From Acetobacter sicerae (GTDB taxonomy: Bacteria; Pseudomonadota; Alphaproteobacteria; Acetobacterales; Acetobacteraceae), in NCBI RefSeq assembly GCF_011516765.1, contig NZ_JAAABN010000005.1:1-64000 (forward strand): 64,000 nt of DNA, read 5' to 3'. Below, one piece after another: positions 8,307 through 16,357 of this stretch (position 1 is its first letter; the number at the start of each line of letters is the position of its first letter). The position numbers and the translations under genes are program-made. Under the pieces are notes generated by a model. It made no database searches, was not told the origin of the DNA, and worked only from the letters and a program-made list of their open reading frames with translations.

Positions 8307-8906
8307 ATGACCACAATCTCTTCCCTGCGTGATTTCATCGTTGATTTCACGAAACTTCACGATACGGACAGTGATCCGCAGACACTTCAGACGGAAGGAG
8401 CAAAGCTCCTCCGCAGACTGGTCTCCCGTGATGACTGGCTGCCTGACGAGTTCGCGCAGCCCAGTCCGGAACGCTACAGCCAGTATCTCCTGCACTGCGA
8501 TCCGCTGGAGCGTTTCTCGGTCGTCAGCTTTGTGTGGGGACCGGGTCAGAAAACCCCCCTGCACGATCATCGGGTATGGGGCCTGATCGGCATGCTGCGT
8601 GGCCGTGAGAGCGAAACGCAGTATGAACGTGACGCAATGGGTCATTTCCATGCCACGGAAACCAGCTTTCTGGAGCCGGGTGAAGTTGCGACCCTGGCCC
8701 CGGGCGTCAATGATTATCACCTTGTGGCCAATGCGCTGGAAGGTGAAACGTCGATCTCCATTCATGTCTATGGCGCCAATATCGGCGGCGTTTCCCGTGC
8801 CATCTATGATCCGGAAACCGGCACGGAGAAAACCTTCATCTCGGGTTATTCCAGCGAAGAGACCCCCAATCTGTGGGATCGTTCCCGCGAAAGGCAGGCA
8901 GCATGA
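8307..8906 (+). CDS. Thiol dioxygenase (cysteine dioxygenase / 3-mercaptopropionate dioxygenase family)
   Basis: Cupin-fold non-heme iron enzyme of 199 residues that oxidises a thiol to a sulfinic acid with O2. Iron ligands are visible as the H-D-H pair at about 86 and 88 (TPLHDHRVWG) and a later His at about 138 (NDYHLV). The family's Ser-His-Tyr triad is intact in SISIHVYG (about 151, 153, 155). The start at 8307 follows an AGGAG-type site. The stop overlaps the ATG of the rhodanese gene (ATGA). The family includes cysteine, 3-mercaptopropionate and mercaptosuccinate dioxygenases and the substrate cannot be chosen by eye. Its presence implies that a low-molecular-weight thiol is an intermediate of this operon. 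Confidence 0.9.
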   Translation: MTTISSLRDFIVDFTKLHDTDSDPQTLQTEGAKLLRRLVSRDDWLPDEFAQPSPERYSQYLLHCDPLERFSVVSFVWGPGQKTPLHDHRVWGLIGMLRGRESETQYERDAMGHFHATETSFLEPGEVATLAPGVNDYHLVANALEGETSISIHVYGANIGGVSRAIYDPETGTEKTFISGYSSEETPNLWDRSRERQAA

Positions 8907-10519
8907 ACGCGCTTTCCCCTTCTGGTGCTACGATAGCGGAAACCACCTCGGAAACCGTCCGTGAGCGGTTGCGTGCCGGTGAGGAAATTGCTCTTCTCGA
9001 TGTGCGTGAAGAAGCGTTTTTTGCAGCTGGACACCCGCTTTTTGCCGTCAATCTTCCGCTGGGTCGTATCGAAGAGCTGGTGACGGGACTCATCCCCCGG
9101 CAGACCGTGCCGGTCGTGGTGTATGACAATGGTGAAGGGCTTGTTCGCCCTGCCATCGAACTGCTCAGGCAATTGGGCTATACGGATGTTTCAGCGCTTG
9201 CCGGAAATCTGGACGGCTGGCGTGCGTCTGGAGGTGAACTGTTTATCGACGTGAACGTGCCGTCCAAAGCATTTGGTGAACTGGTCGAGCATGTCCGTCA
9301 CACGCCCTCCCTGCCGGCGGAAGAGGTGCATGCCCGCATCGCGCGCGGCGATGATCTTGTTATTCTCGATGCGCGACGCTTCGTGGAATACAACACGATG
9401 TCCATTCCCGGCGGTCGTTCCGTGCCTGGAGCAGAGCTCGCCCTTCGGGTGCGCGATATTGCGCCGTCACCGGACACCACGGTGATCGTGAATTGCGCTG
9501 GTCGCACACGTTCGATCATCGGCACGCAGTCTCTGGTCAATGCAGAAATTCCCAACCCTGTCTTTGCCCTGCGTAACGGTACGATTGGCTGGACGCTGGC
9601 CGGGTTCGAACTCGATCATGAAGCCGGTCGCAAAGCTCCTGATTTCACGGAGGCGAATCACGAAAAAGCTCGAAAGAGGGCGCAGGAGCTCGCCGAGAAA
9701 ACGGGTGTTGAGTTCATCACTCCTGTGCAGCTTAAGGAGCTGGAAGGCCGGACAGACCGTTCACTTTACCGGCTCGACGTGCGTTCACCGGAGGAATATG
9801 AGTCCGGGCATCTGGCGGGTTTCCGTTCCGCTCCCGGCGGTCAGTTGGTGCAGGCAACGGATGAATGGATCGGTGTGCGTCACGGCACGATCGTTCTGAC
9901 GGACACGGATGGCGTTCGTGCCCGCATGACAGGCCATTGGCTACGCCAGCTTGGATGGAAGCATGTTTATATCCTTGATGACTGGACAGGCCTGAAGCAG
10001 GAAATCGGTCCGCAACCAGCTCTCCTGTCGAGTCCTCTTGCTGTCGTTCCTTCGATCTCATCTGCTGATCTTCTGGCTCAGAATACAAAATCCAATCCGC
10101 CCTTGATCCTTGACCTTGCCACCAGCCGGGCATTCAGGGCAGGGCATGTTCCTGGTGCTTTCTTTATTATTCCGACGGATCTGGTGGGACACCCCGACGT
10201 TCTGGGGGCGCGACGGATCGTTCTGACTTCGCCTGATGGTGTCGCTGCGCGGATCGCGGCTCGGCGTCTCGTGGAAAACGGCGTCGAGGCACAAGTTCTG
10301 GAAGGCGGAACCGCAGCGTGGAAAGCCGCTGGTCAGGCGCTTGAAGCGGGGCTGTCCAAGGAAAATGCTCTTTCAAAACCAGTAGATATCTACAAGAGAC
10401 CTTATGAGGGCACTGACAATGCCCGTGAAGCCATGCAGGCTTATCTCGATTGGGAGTTTGGTCTTGTCGCCCAGCTTGAGCGCGACGGTACGCACGGCTT
10501 TTCAGTGTTGGAAACGTAA
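8903..10519 (+). CDS. Polyrhodanese: protein with four tandem rhodanese-like domains
   Basis: Sulfurtransferase-like protein of 538 residues built from four rhodanese-homology domains, approximately 20-110, 135-240, 270-385 and 400-495. Each shows the domain pattern L-D-x-R/L near its start and a G-x-x-x-W helix near its end (GNLDGWRASGG, NGTIGWTLAG, DDWTGL, GGTAAWKAAG). Only the second has a catalytic cysteine (C198 in VIVNCAGRTRS). The equivalent loops of the others read YDNGEG, TDTDGV and SPDGVA, so they are probably structural or regulatory. The start overlaps the thiol dioxygenase stop. A role in trafficking sulfane sulfur released by the preceding enzymes is inferred. Confidence 0.9.
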   Translation: MNALSPSGATIAETTSETVRERLRAGEEIALLDVREEAFFAAGHPLFAVNLPLGRIEELVTGLIPRQTVPVVVYDNGEGLVRPAIELLRQLGYTDVSALAGNLDGWRASGGELFIDVNVPSKAFGELVEHVRHTPSLPAEEVHARIARGDDLVILDARRFVEYNTMSIPGGRSVPGAELALRVRDIAPSPDTTVIVNCAGRTRSIIGTQSLVNAEIPNPVFALRNGTIGWTLAGFELDHEAGRKAPDFTEANHEKARKRAQELAEKTGVEFITPVQLKELEGRTDRSLYRLDVRSPEEYESGHLAGFRSAPGGQLVQATDEWIGVRHGTIVLTDTDGVRARMTGHWLRQLGWKHVYILDDWTGLKQEIGPQPALLSSPLAVVPSISSADLLAQNTKSNPPLILDLATSRAFRAGHVPGAFFIIPTDLVGHPDVLGARRIVLTSPDGVAARIAARRLVENGVEAQVLEGGTAAWKAAGQALEAGLSKENALSKPVDIYKRPYEGTDNAREAMQAYLDWEFGLVAQLERDGTHGFSVLET

Positions 10520-10544
10520 GCCAGTCCGGTTCGTGCGGATGGAA

Positions 10545-10578
10545 AAAAGGGAGAAGCGGGTTGCCGCTTCTCCCTTTT
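10545..10578 (+). terminator. Terminator of the ssuD-rhodanese operon
   Basis: AAAAGGGAGAAGCGG pairs perfectly with CCGCTTCTCCCTTTT across a 4-nt loop, ending in TTTT. It lies 25 nt after the rhodanese stop. It may also act on the opposite strand, where the TonB receptor gene ends about 220 nt away. Confidence 0.85.
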
Positions 10579-10799
10579 CTGTTCCTGGAATATGAGTTTA
10601 GAAGGTGGCGAGAAATGAAACTGCGCACCTTCTTTTCTGATAAAAGAAGTGAAAATAATCACGCGAATAAAACTGACGATTATAACGATTTCAGTTCGGG
10701 AATGTCCGAAAATATATCCGGATTCTGAAAACATTTCGGAGTGCATAGAGATTTCAGGGAAGAGCATGGTTTCCATGCCCTCACCTGTTCTTTCCGGTC

Positions 10800-13181
10800 T
10801 TACAATGTAAATCGTGCAGTTGCGTAAATCGTGCGTGGGTCTGTGTAATATCCGGAATAATAGATGGGAACGCCCTGACCTTGTGTAAAGGCGGTTCCCT
10901 GAAGGTAACGATGGTCCAGCAGGTTGCGTCCCTGCACCTGTAGCTGCCAGCGCTTGTCGGGACTGGTCCAGCTCATCATGGCGTTGACATAGGTCTGGGC
11001 AGGGATCCGGTCCTGACGGTTGGCCATAGATGTTGTGTGCAGGCTGGTCTGGAAGGAAACATCCGCACCGATTACGAAAGTTCCCGGAAGAGACACAGGA
11101 ATATGATAGGTCAGAGAGCCCGCATTCTGGAAACGGGGTGACCAAGGAAGTGGGGCTCCGGCATAAGGCGTCGTGTTGTAAAGACTGCCATCAGCCAGAG
11201 CAATCTGGGCGGCATTCCCTTTGAACTTGTCCAGAGACGAATAAAGATAGGAGGCGGTATAGTTCAGGTCGAGATCTTTCGTGATCTTGACGAATGTTTC
11301 GATTTCGGCTCCCACAGAGTGACCTTTTCCCGCGTTGAACCGGCGGCTCAATCCTGAGGAAGGATCGAGTGTTGTCAACTGGATATCATCAAACTGATTC
11401 CAGAACAGAGCGCCGTTGAAGCGTAAGCGTCCGGGTAGAGGGTCGGTTTTCACGCCGACTTCGTAGGTTGTGACAATTTCGGGCTTGTAGGGGATGGATG
11501 CCTGAAGACTGCCTGTGGCTCCAGGTGACTGCGCACGGAAATCGTATCCTGCCGATTTGCCGCCCTGTGAGATGGAAGCGTATGTCATCAGATTTGGACG
11601 TGCTTGCCAGGTGATCGCGCCTTTGGGCAGAAGCTGCGTCCAGCTCTTGTTGCCAGAGGCGGTCCACGCGACGCCGCCCTGAGGTGATGAAGACAGGAGT
11701 GTCGCAAGCTGGTTGGCCACTGTAGTGATGTGATTGCCACCAGCCAGATAGCTCAGCGTTTCAGAGTTTGAGTGATTCTCCCAATTGAACCGTAGTCCTG
11801 CCGTCAGGGTCACTGTCGGGGTGAGATGATAATGCGCCTCTCCATAGACAGCCCAGTTGCGATTGAGCTGATCGATGACCGCATTGACCGGCATATAGCG
11901 GATATCTGCCGGATTGTTCGTCATCGTGCCGTAGGAGTTGTTGGCATTACGATTTGTAAACCAGTCTTCATAAAGGAAGTAAGCACCGACATTGAAATCA
12001 AGTTTTCCGTAATCACCATGCAGGCGTAGTTCTTCCGAATACATCCTGTCTTTATAAGAGAGTTGCTGTGATCCACGGGAGTAGATATCGCCGTAATTGT
12101 CATACATGCCCTTGTCGTCATATCCCCGGATGCCGGTGATTGAAAACAGGGTCAGATGTGGCGAAATGGTATAACGGACATTGCCGGTAAACCCGGCCTG
12201 TGTGTAGCTGTTTTTTGGAAAAGCCGGATTGTAGTTTCCGTATTTGTAGTAGTTCAACTGATTGCCGACACCACGGTTGGTGCTGCCATCCACAGTGCCG
12301 TCGAATGCAAGCGTGATGTCCCAATCTTCATTCGGTGTAAAGCGAAGTTTGCCGCGTGCCTGTGTGTAGTCGATATTGTTGGTGTTCTTGTTGACAGCAT
12401 AGTTATGATCGATGCCGTCACGGGCATGATGGTCGAAGGCGATGCTGCCATAGACCTTGTCTTTCAGGATTGCGCCACTTGCCGCCACCCCGACCTGCCA
12501 TTCATTATAGGTGCCGTAGCCGGTCTGAACCACGACGCGCCTTTTGTTGGTCGGTACGATGGTGTTGATGTGTACTGCACCTCCCTCGGACTGATGACCA
12601 ATAGACGTGACAGGTCCACGATCAATCTGGATATTCTCCACATCGAGCAGTTCCTGCATGTTGCCCATATTGCGCGGCAGATAGACCCCATCGATATAAG
12701 TGCCGACAGAAGGCTCACCCTGTGGATCGATTTCTCCAATGCCGCGAATGAAGTAATTTATGACTGAATAACCGGGCATATTGTTGGGAATGTAGAGATT
12801 GGGCGTCAGACGTGCGAGCTGTTTCGTGCTTTGTACCCCCAGACGATCAAGACGTTCCGCGGACATCAATGTCGCAGAAGAAGGCGTTTTCTGAAGGACG
12901 GCATCCTTGCGGGCCGTGCGGCTTTTTCCTGTAACGCGTACCGTCTCGGCCTGAGACGATGCTCTTACGGCATGAGGTGTCTTGTTGTGGCGCGATATCT
13001 GCCCCGATCCGGAACTCGCTTTTTCTGCAGTTGAATGTCGGGTGTTTGTTGTCGCTGCAAAAACATCCTGTGCTGATCCGAAAAAAATCGTTGCACAGCA
13101 TGTCGTCTGGAACAGGAGAGAGTGACGGAAACGTCTGTTTCCAGATGACTCTGTGGCATCAACGCCATGACGAAAATACAT
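10800..13181 (-). CDS. TonB-dependent outer-membrane receptor
   Basis: Outer-membrane active transporter of 793 residues. A long N-terminus with a hydrophobic stretch and A-x-A-like site (DVFAAT, about 39-44) gives a signal peptide. TonB-box-like ETVRVTGK is at about 79-86. The plug domain follows (about 90-215, with the IRGIGEIDPQGEPSVGTYIDGVYL segment split over two strands), then a barrel of repeated aromatic beta strands ending in RTIYATARFTL, with a C-terminal hydrophobic residue. The SD GAGGCGG precedes the ATG at 13181. It is divergent from a sulfonate-type binding protein gene, so it probably imports the same sulfur compound or ester across the outer membrane rather than iron. That substrate is inference from location. 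Confidence 0.92.
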   Translation of the reverse strand: MYFRHGVDATESSGNRRFRHSLLFQTTCCATIFFGSAQDVFAATTNTRHSTAEKASSGSGQISRHNKTPHAVRASSQAETVRVTGKSRTARKDAVLQKTPSSATLMSAERLDRLGVQSTKQLARLTPNLYIPNNMPGYSVINYFIRGIGEIDPQGEPSVGTYIDGVYLPRNMGNMQELLDVENIQIDRGPVTSIGHQSEGGAVHINTIVPTNKRRVVVQTGYGTYNEWQVGVAASGAILKDKVYGSIAFDHHARDGIDHNYAVNKNTNNIDYTQARGKLRFTPNEDWDITLAFDGTVDGSTNRGVGNQLNYYKYGNYNPAFPKNSYTQAGFTGNVRYTISPHLTLFSITGIRGYDDKGMYDNYGDIYSRGSQQLSYKDRMYSEELRLHGDYGKLDFNVGAYFLYEDWFTNRNANNSYGTMTNNPADIRYMPVNAVIDQLNRNWAVYGEAHYHLTPTVTLTAGLRFNWENHSNSETLSYLAGGNHITTVANQLATLLSSSPQGGVAWTASGNKSWTQLLPKGAITWQARPNLMTYASISQGGKSAGYDFRAQSPGATGSLQASIPYKPEIVTTYEVGVKTDPLPGRLRFNGALFWNQFDDIQLTTLDPSSGLSRRFNAGKGHSVGAEIETFVKITKDLDLNYTASYLYSSLDKFKGNAAQIALADGSLYNTTPYAGAPLPWSPRFQNAGSLTYHIPVSLPGTFVIGADVSFQTSLHTTSMANRQDRIPAQTYVNAMMSWTSPDKRWQLQVQGRNLLDHRYLQGTAFTQGQGVPIYYSGYYTDPRTIYATARFTL

Positions 13182-13425
13182 TGCCGCCTCGGTCTCATTT
13201 GCAGGAGAATAAACCGTGAAGAATGTCTTGCATTTTTCACTTGCCCTACATGTTCACCAAAACTTCTTCTGCCGTCGATCAATTAATGTAAAAGGGACCA
13301 TTGACGCTGTCTGTTTGTTGCGGATTCAAAATACTCATTTATTTCTCAATAATTTTTCATGATTGGGGTGTGGAAATTCATGAAAGGATGAATGCAGGTT
13401 GATTCATGGATTTGAGTGAGCGCAC
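13182..13425. promoter_or_regulatory. Shared divergent upstream region of the TonB receptor and binding protein genes
   Basis: About 240 nt, AT-rich, separating two divergently transcribed start codons, so it must contain both promoters. No convincing -35/-10 pair or dyad could be fixed by eye. Confidence 0.5.
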
Positions 13426-14418
13426 ATGACATTCTTCACGGGACGCCTTTCTCGCCGCCATTTTGGTCTTGGAGCGCTTTCCTCTCTTTGCGGTGCGCCA
13501 TTTCTGACATCCCACAGTCTTCATGCAGCGGAACTTTCATCCGTTACGCTGCGTGTCGCGAGTTTTCGGGGAATGGATTCCACAATCCTTCCTGCGACCG
13601 GTCTTGCGGATTTTCCTTACAAGGTGGAATTCAGCGAGTTCAATTCAGGAAATCTGATTGCGCAGGCCATCAATGCTGATGCAATTGATGTGGGAGAGTG
13701 GAGCGAAATCCCACTGGCCTTCATTGCCGCCTCAGGCGCACGTGTGAAAGTGGTTGCCGCCGTTGATGGGCCGACAACCAATCAGGCGGTTATCGTGCCG
13801 GCAAATTCTCCTGCCCGTTCATTCGCCGATCTGAAAAATCGCAAGATTGGGTATATCCGTTCGACAACCGCTCATTATTTCCTGATCCGCATGCTTGCGA
13901 AGGCGGGTCTCACTCTTGCCGACGTCACGCCTGTACCTTTGGGCATGAGCCAGGGTCTTACGGCGCTGAAGTCAGGCAGTCTCGATGCCTGGGCAACCTA
14001 TGGTTATGTGATTCCCATGGTTGTGGGGGATGGCTCTGCACGTGTTCTGGAAAGTGCCGAAGATATTCTTTCAGGACATTACTTCATCGGGGCTAATCCT
14101 GTTCGGCTTCCCGATCCTGCCTTTCGATTGGCTGTTGCGGATTACATCAACCGTCTGGGAAGGGCTTACGCGCTTCTGACGCAGAACAAGGAGAAGTGGT
14201 CAAAGGTCATTTCTCCAGTCATTCAGATTCCGGAAACCATCGTGCTGAGCGATCTCAACGCGCAGAACCGTCCTTATCGTATACGCCCCTGGAACGAAGG
14301 CGATATTCACAGTGCCCAGAATGTTGCCGATACCTTTATCGAACAGCATCTCATTTCTGCACGTCCTGATCTGGAATCTGTTTTTTCAAATGATCTGACG
14401 TCGCTTCTCAAAGGGTAG
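13426..14418 (+). CDS. ABC-type substrate-binding protein, SsuA-like, Tat-type signal
   Basis: Periplasmic binding protein of 330 residues. The leader LSRRHFGLGALSSL carries a twin-arginine pattern and ends near SLHAAEL. The mature part follows the aliphatic sulfonate/nitrate binding family: VTLRVASFRGMDS, then INADAIDVGEWSEIP (ligand-binding hinge) and SFADLKNRKIGYIRST. It has no permease or ATPase beside it on this strand. It is divergent from the TonB receptor and convergent with the SsuB-like ATPase gene at 14606-15340, so it may share the importer encoded there. Function as a binding protein is clear; ligand and partner are inferred. Confidence 0.88.
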   Translation: MTFFTGRLSRRHFGLGALSSLCGAPFLTSHSLHAAELSSVTLRVASFRGMDSTILPATGLADFPYKVEFSEFNSGNLIAQAINADAIDVGEWSEIPLAFIAASGARVKVVAAVDGPTTNQAVIVPANSPARSFADLKNRKIGYIRSTTAHYFLIRMLAKAGLTLADVTPVPLGMSQGLTALKSGSLDAWATYGYVIPMVVGDGSARVLESAEDILSGHYFIGANPVRLPDPAFRLAVADYINRLGRAYALLTQNKEKWSKVISPVIQIPETIVLSDLNAQNRPYRIRPWNEGDIHSAQNVADTFIEQHLISARPDLESVFSNDLTSLLKG

Positions 14419-14522
14419 GCCTGATAACAATGAGTATGATGGAGCCTGAAGCTGGGTGTGCCGGCTGGGATCACTCTGTACGCGATAAAGAATCTGTTCT
14501 TGTCTGCACTTGAATTATTCAC

Positions 14523-14579
14523 TCCTGATGATCTGACGAGCTCAGATGATGGGTCAATTTCCTCGCCAGATCATCAGGA
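14523..14579. repeat. Long inverted repeat between convergent genes
   Basis: TCCTGATGATCTG (14523-14535) is exactly inverted as CAGATCATCAGGA (14567-14579); the stem extends inward by a further CGAG/CTCG after one mismatch. It sits between the convergent ends of the binding protein (14418) and the ABC ATPase (14606). There is no T-run on either side, so it may be a processing or termination-assisting hairpin rather than a classic terminator. Confidence 0.6.
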
Positions 14580-14605
14580 TAAAAGATTTCCGCTTTGAGT
14601 CCGCT

Positions 14606-15340
14606 CTATTCGTCTACCCCTAGATGTTTCAGAAGCGTTGAGCGCAACTGCACAAAGGCAGGATCGTAATGGCGGCGTGGATGCGGAAGCGAAATGGGTA
14701 ATTCTGCCCGAATGCGGCCTTCTTCAAGCACGACAGCCCGATCCGCCAGCAGAAGAGCCTCGTCCACATCGTGGGTTACCAGCAGGACGGCGCTTTTGTG
14801 ACGCTGCCAGAGGGACGACACCAGATCCTGCATGTTCAGACGTGTAAGAGCGTCCAGTGCGGCAAATGGTTCATCCAGCATCAGGAATTTCGGTTCCCGA
14901 ATGAGCGCACGCGCCAGTGCTGCACGCTGTGCTTCTCCTCCGGACAAGGTCAGTGGCCATGCATCCGTGCGATGACCAAGCCCTACTTCTTCGAGAACCT
15001 TGCGTGCGTCAGAGCGTGTTGCGCCGGTTTTTCCAAGCATGACGTTCTGCCAGACTTTTTTCCATGGCAGGAGACGACTTTCCTGAAACACCACGGCAGA
15101 TTCCTGCGGGCATGAAATCTGCCCCTCCCGGACGGGGTCGAGGCCGGACAGGGCGCGCAGTAATGTCGATTTGCCTGAACCGCTGCGGCCAAGCAGGGCG
15201 ACAAACTCGCCCTGGGCAATATCCAGATTAAGTTTGTCCAGTACCGGAGAGCCGTTTCCGAAGCGACGGCTCAGACCGCGCACACTGACTGCCGGCTGGA
15301 GATCGGTGGCGACTGTGGCCAGAGGAGATATGTAGTTCAT
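14606..15340 (-). CDS. ssuB: ABC transporter ATP-binding protein (SsuB-like)
   Basis: ATPase of a sulfonate-type importer, 244 residues. Walker A GRSGSGKST, the Q-loop VFQESRLLPW typical of SsuB/TauB, signature LSGGEAQR, Walker B LMLDEPFAALDALTR and switch THDVDEALLLADR are all intact. The start at 15340 overlaps the permease stop (ATGA), which favours it over the upstream Met at 15412. It forms a two-gene minus-strand operon with the permease and is divergent from a binding protein gene at 16358. This set is a conventional ssuABC arrangement split across a divergent promoter. Confidence 0.93.
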   Translation of the reverse strand: MNYISPLATVATDLQPAVSVRGLSRRFGNGSPVLDKLNLDIAQGEFVALLGRSGSGKSTLLRALSGLDPVREGQISCPQESAVVFQESRLLPWKKVWQNVMLGKTGATRSDARKVLEEVGLGHRTDAWPLTLSGGEAQRAALARALIREPKFLMLDEPFAALDALTRLNMQDLVSSLWQRHKSAVLLVTHDVDEALLLADRAVVLEEGRIRAELPISLPHPRRHYDPAFVQLRSTLLKHLGVDE

Positions 15341-16215
15341 CCGATGTTTCCCGTCCGCTGGATGTGGAGAGGACGCCAGACCAGCGCCCGGTGTTCCAGC
15401 ACCCGCACGCACTGATCAGAGATGAGACCGAGAAGCCCATAGATGGCAAGACCAACGAATATGATGTCGGTGCGGAGGAAATCCTGTGCATCCATCATCA
15501 TGTGTCCTATCCCGCTGTCGGCGTTGACCTGTTCGGCCACGACAAGCATCAGCCATGAAATACCGACTGCAAAACGGACGCCGACCAGCAGGTCAGGCAA
15601 CGCACCGGGCAGGATCACGTCACGGATCGTCTGGCTACGTGACAGGCGCAGGGTGCGTGTCATTTCCAGCAGTTTGGGGTCGATCGAACGGATACCCTTG
15701 TGAAGGTTGAGATAGATCGGGAACGTGGAACCAAGAGCCACGAGAAGGATCTTTGGCGTTTCTCCGATGCCGAACCAGAGAATGAACAGGGGAACAAGGG
15801 CAAGAACCGGCAGTGTCCGGAAAATCTGAAGCGGTGCGTCCACGATATTTTCACCAAGCCGGGACAGACCGGAAATCAGGGCGAGACTGATTCCCGCTAC
15901 CAGCGCCAGCGAAAGCCCTGCGAAGGCGCGTAGAAGGGAGACGCCCATATTGGTCGAAAGCGTGCCGTCCTGAACAAGAGTCCAGCCTGTTCCCAGTATC
16001 TGGACCGGAGATGCGACCAGTCTGGTGGAGAGCAGTCCGGTGGAACAGGCCGCCTGCCAGCACAGGATCATCAGCAGGGGAGAAAGGTAGCGGCCGAAGT
16101 TCCGGTAAGGCAGTCTGCCGAGCCATTTTCTTCGGGAAGGAGAAAACGTGGCGACGGAAGGAATTGCAAACCGGGATACGGAAGAAGCGGTGCTATGCTG
16201 GACTGCGCCGGACAT
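15337..16215 (-). CDS. ssuC: ABC transporter permease (SsuC-like)
   Basis: Inner-membrane permease of about 292 residues, the classic SsuC length once a 25-40 residue basic N-terminus is discounted. It has six hydrophobic segments; the EAA loop with its conserved Gly is around RLSRSQTIRDVILPGALPDLLVG. Its stop overlaps the ATPase start. Two starts are possible: 16215 (MSGAV) and 16257, 14 codons upstream; neither has a strong ribosome-binding site, so the N-terminus is uncertain. It should take substrate from the binding protein encoded divergently at 16358-17332. Confidence 0.9.
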   Translation of the reverse strand: MSGAVQHSTASSVSRFAIPSVATFSPSRRKWLGRLPYRNFGRYLSPLLMILCWQAACSTGLLSTRLVASPVQILGTGWTLVQDGTLSTNMGVSLLRAFAGLSLALVAGISLALISGLSRLGENIVDAPLQIFRTLPVLALVPLFILWFGIGETPKILLVALGSTFPIYLNLHKGIRSIDPKLLEMTRTLRLSRSQTIRDVILPGALPDLLVGVRFAVGISWLMLVVAEQVNADSGIGHMMMDAQDFLRTDIIFVGLAIYGLLGLISDQCVRVLEHRALVWRPLHIQRTGNIG

Positions 16216-16357
16216 GGCCTGGTGACTCCACGCTGTAATTATTTTCAGTGAGAGCATACTTCCATATTTGCACTTTCATATAAGGTGAATTATTTTCATA
16301 TCACATATTGGCGTGATTTGATTGAATTGTGCGACGTAAGGTGGTGGTTTCTCGGAA

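Noticed and set aside
10629..10649. Terminator for the TonB receptor at CTTCTTTT/AAAAGAAG
   Set aside because: An 8-bp AT-rich stem with a 5-nt loop; on the minus strand it is not followed by T residues, so I did not call it.
12156..12767. 203-codon open frame antisense to the TonB receptor
   Set aside because: It has no recognisable protein features and is the complement of conserved barrel strands.
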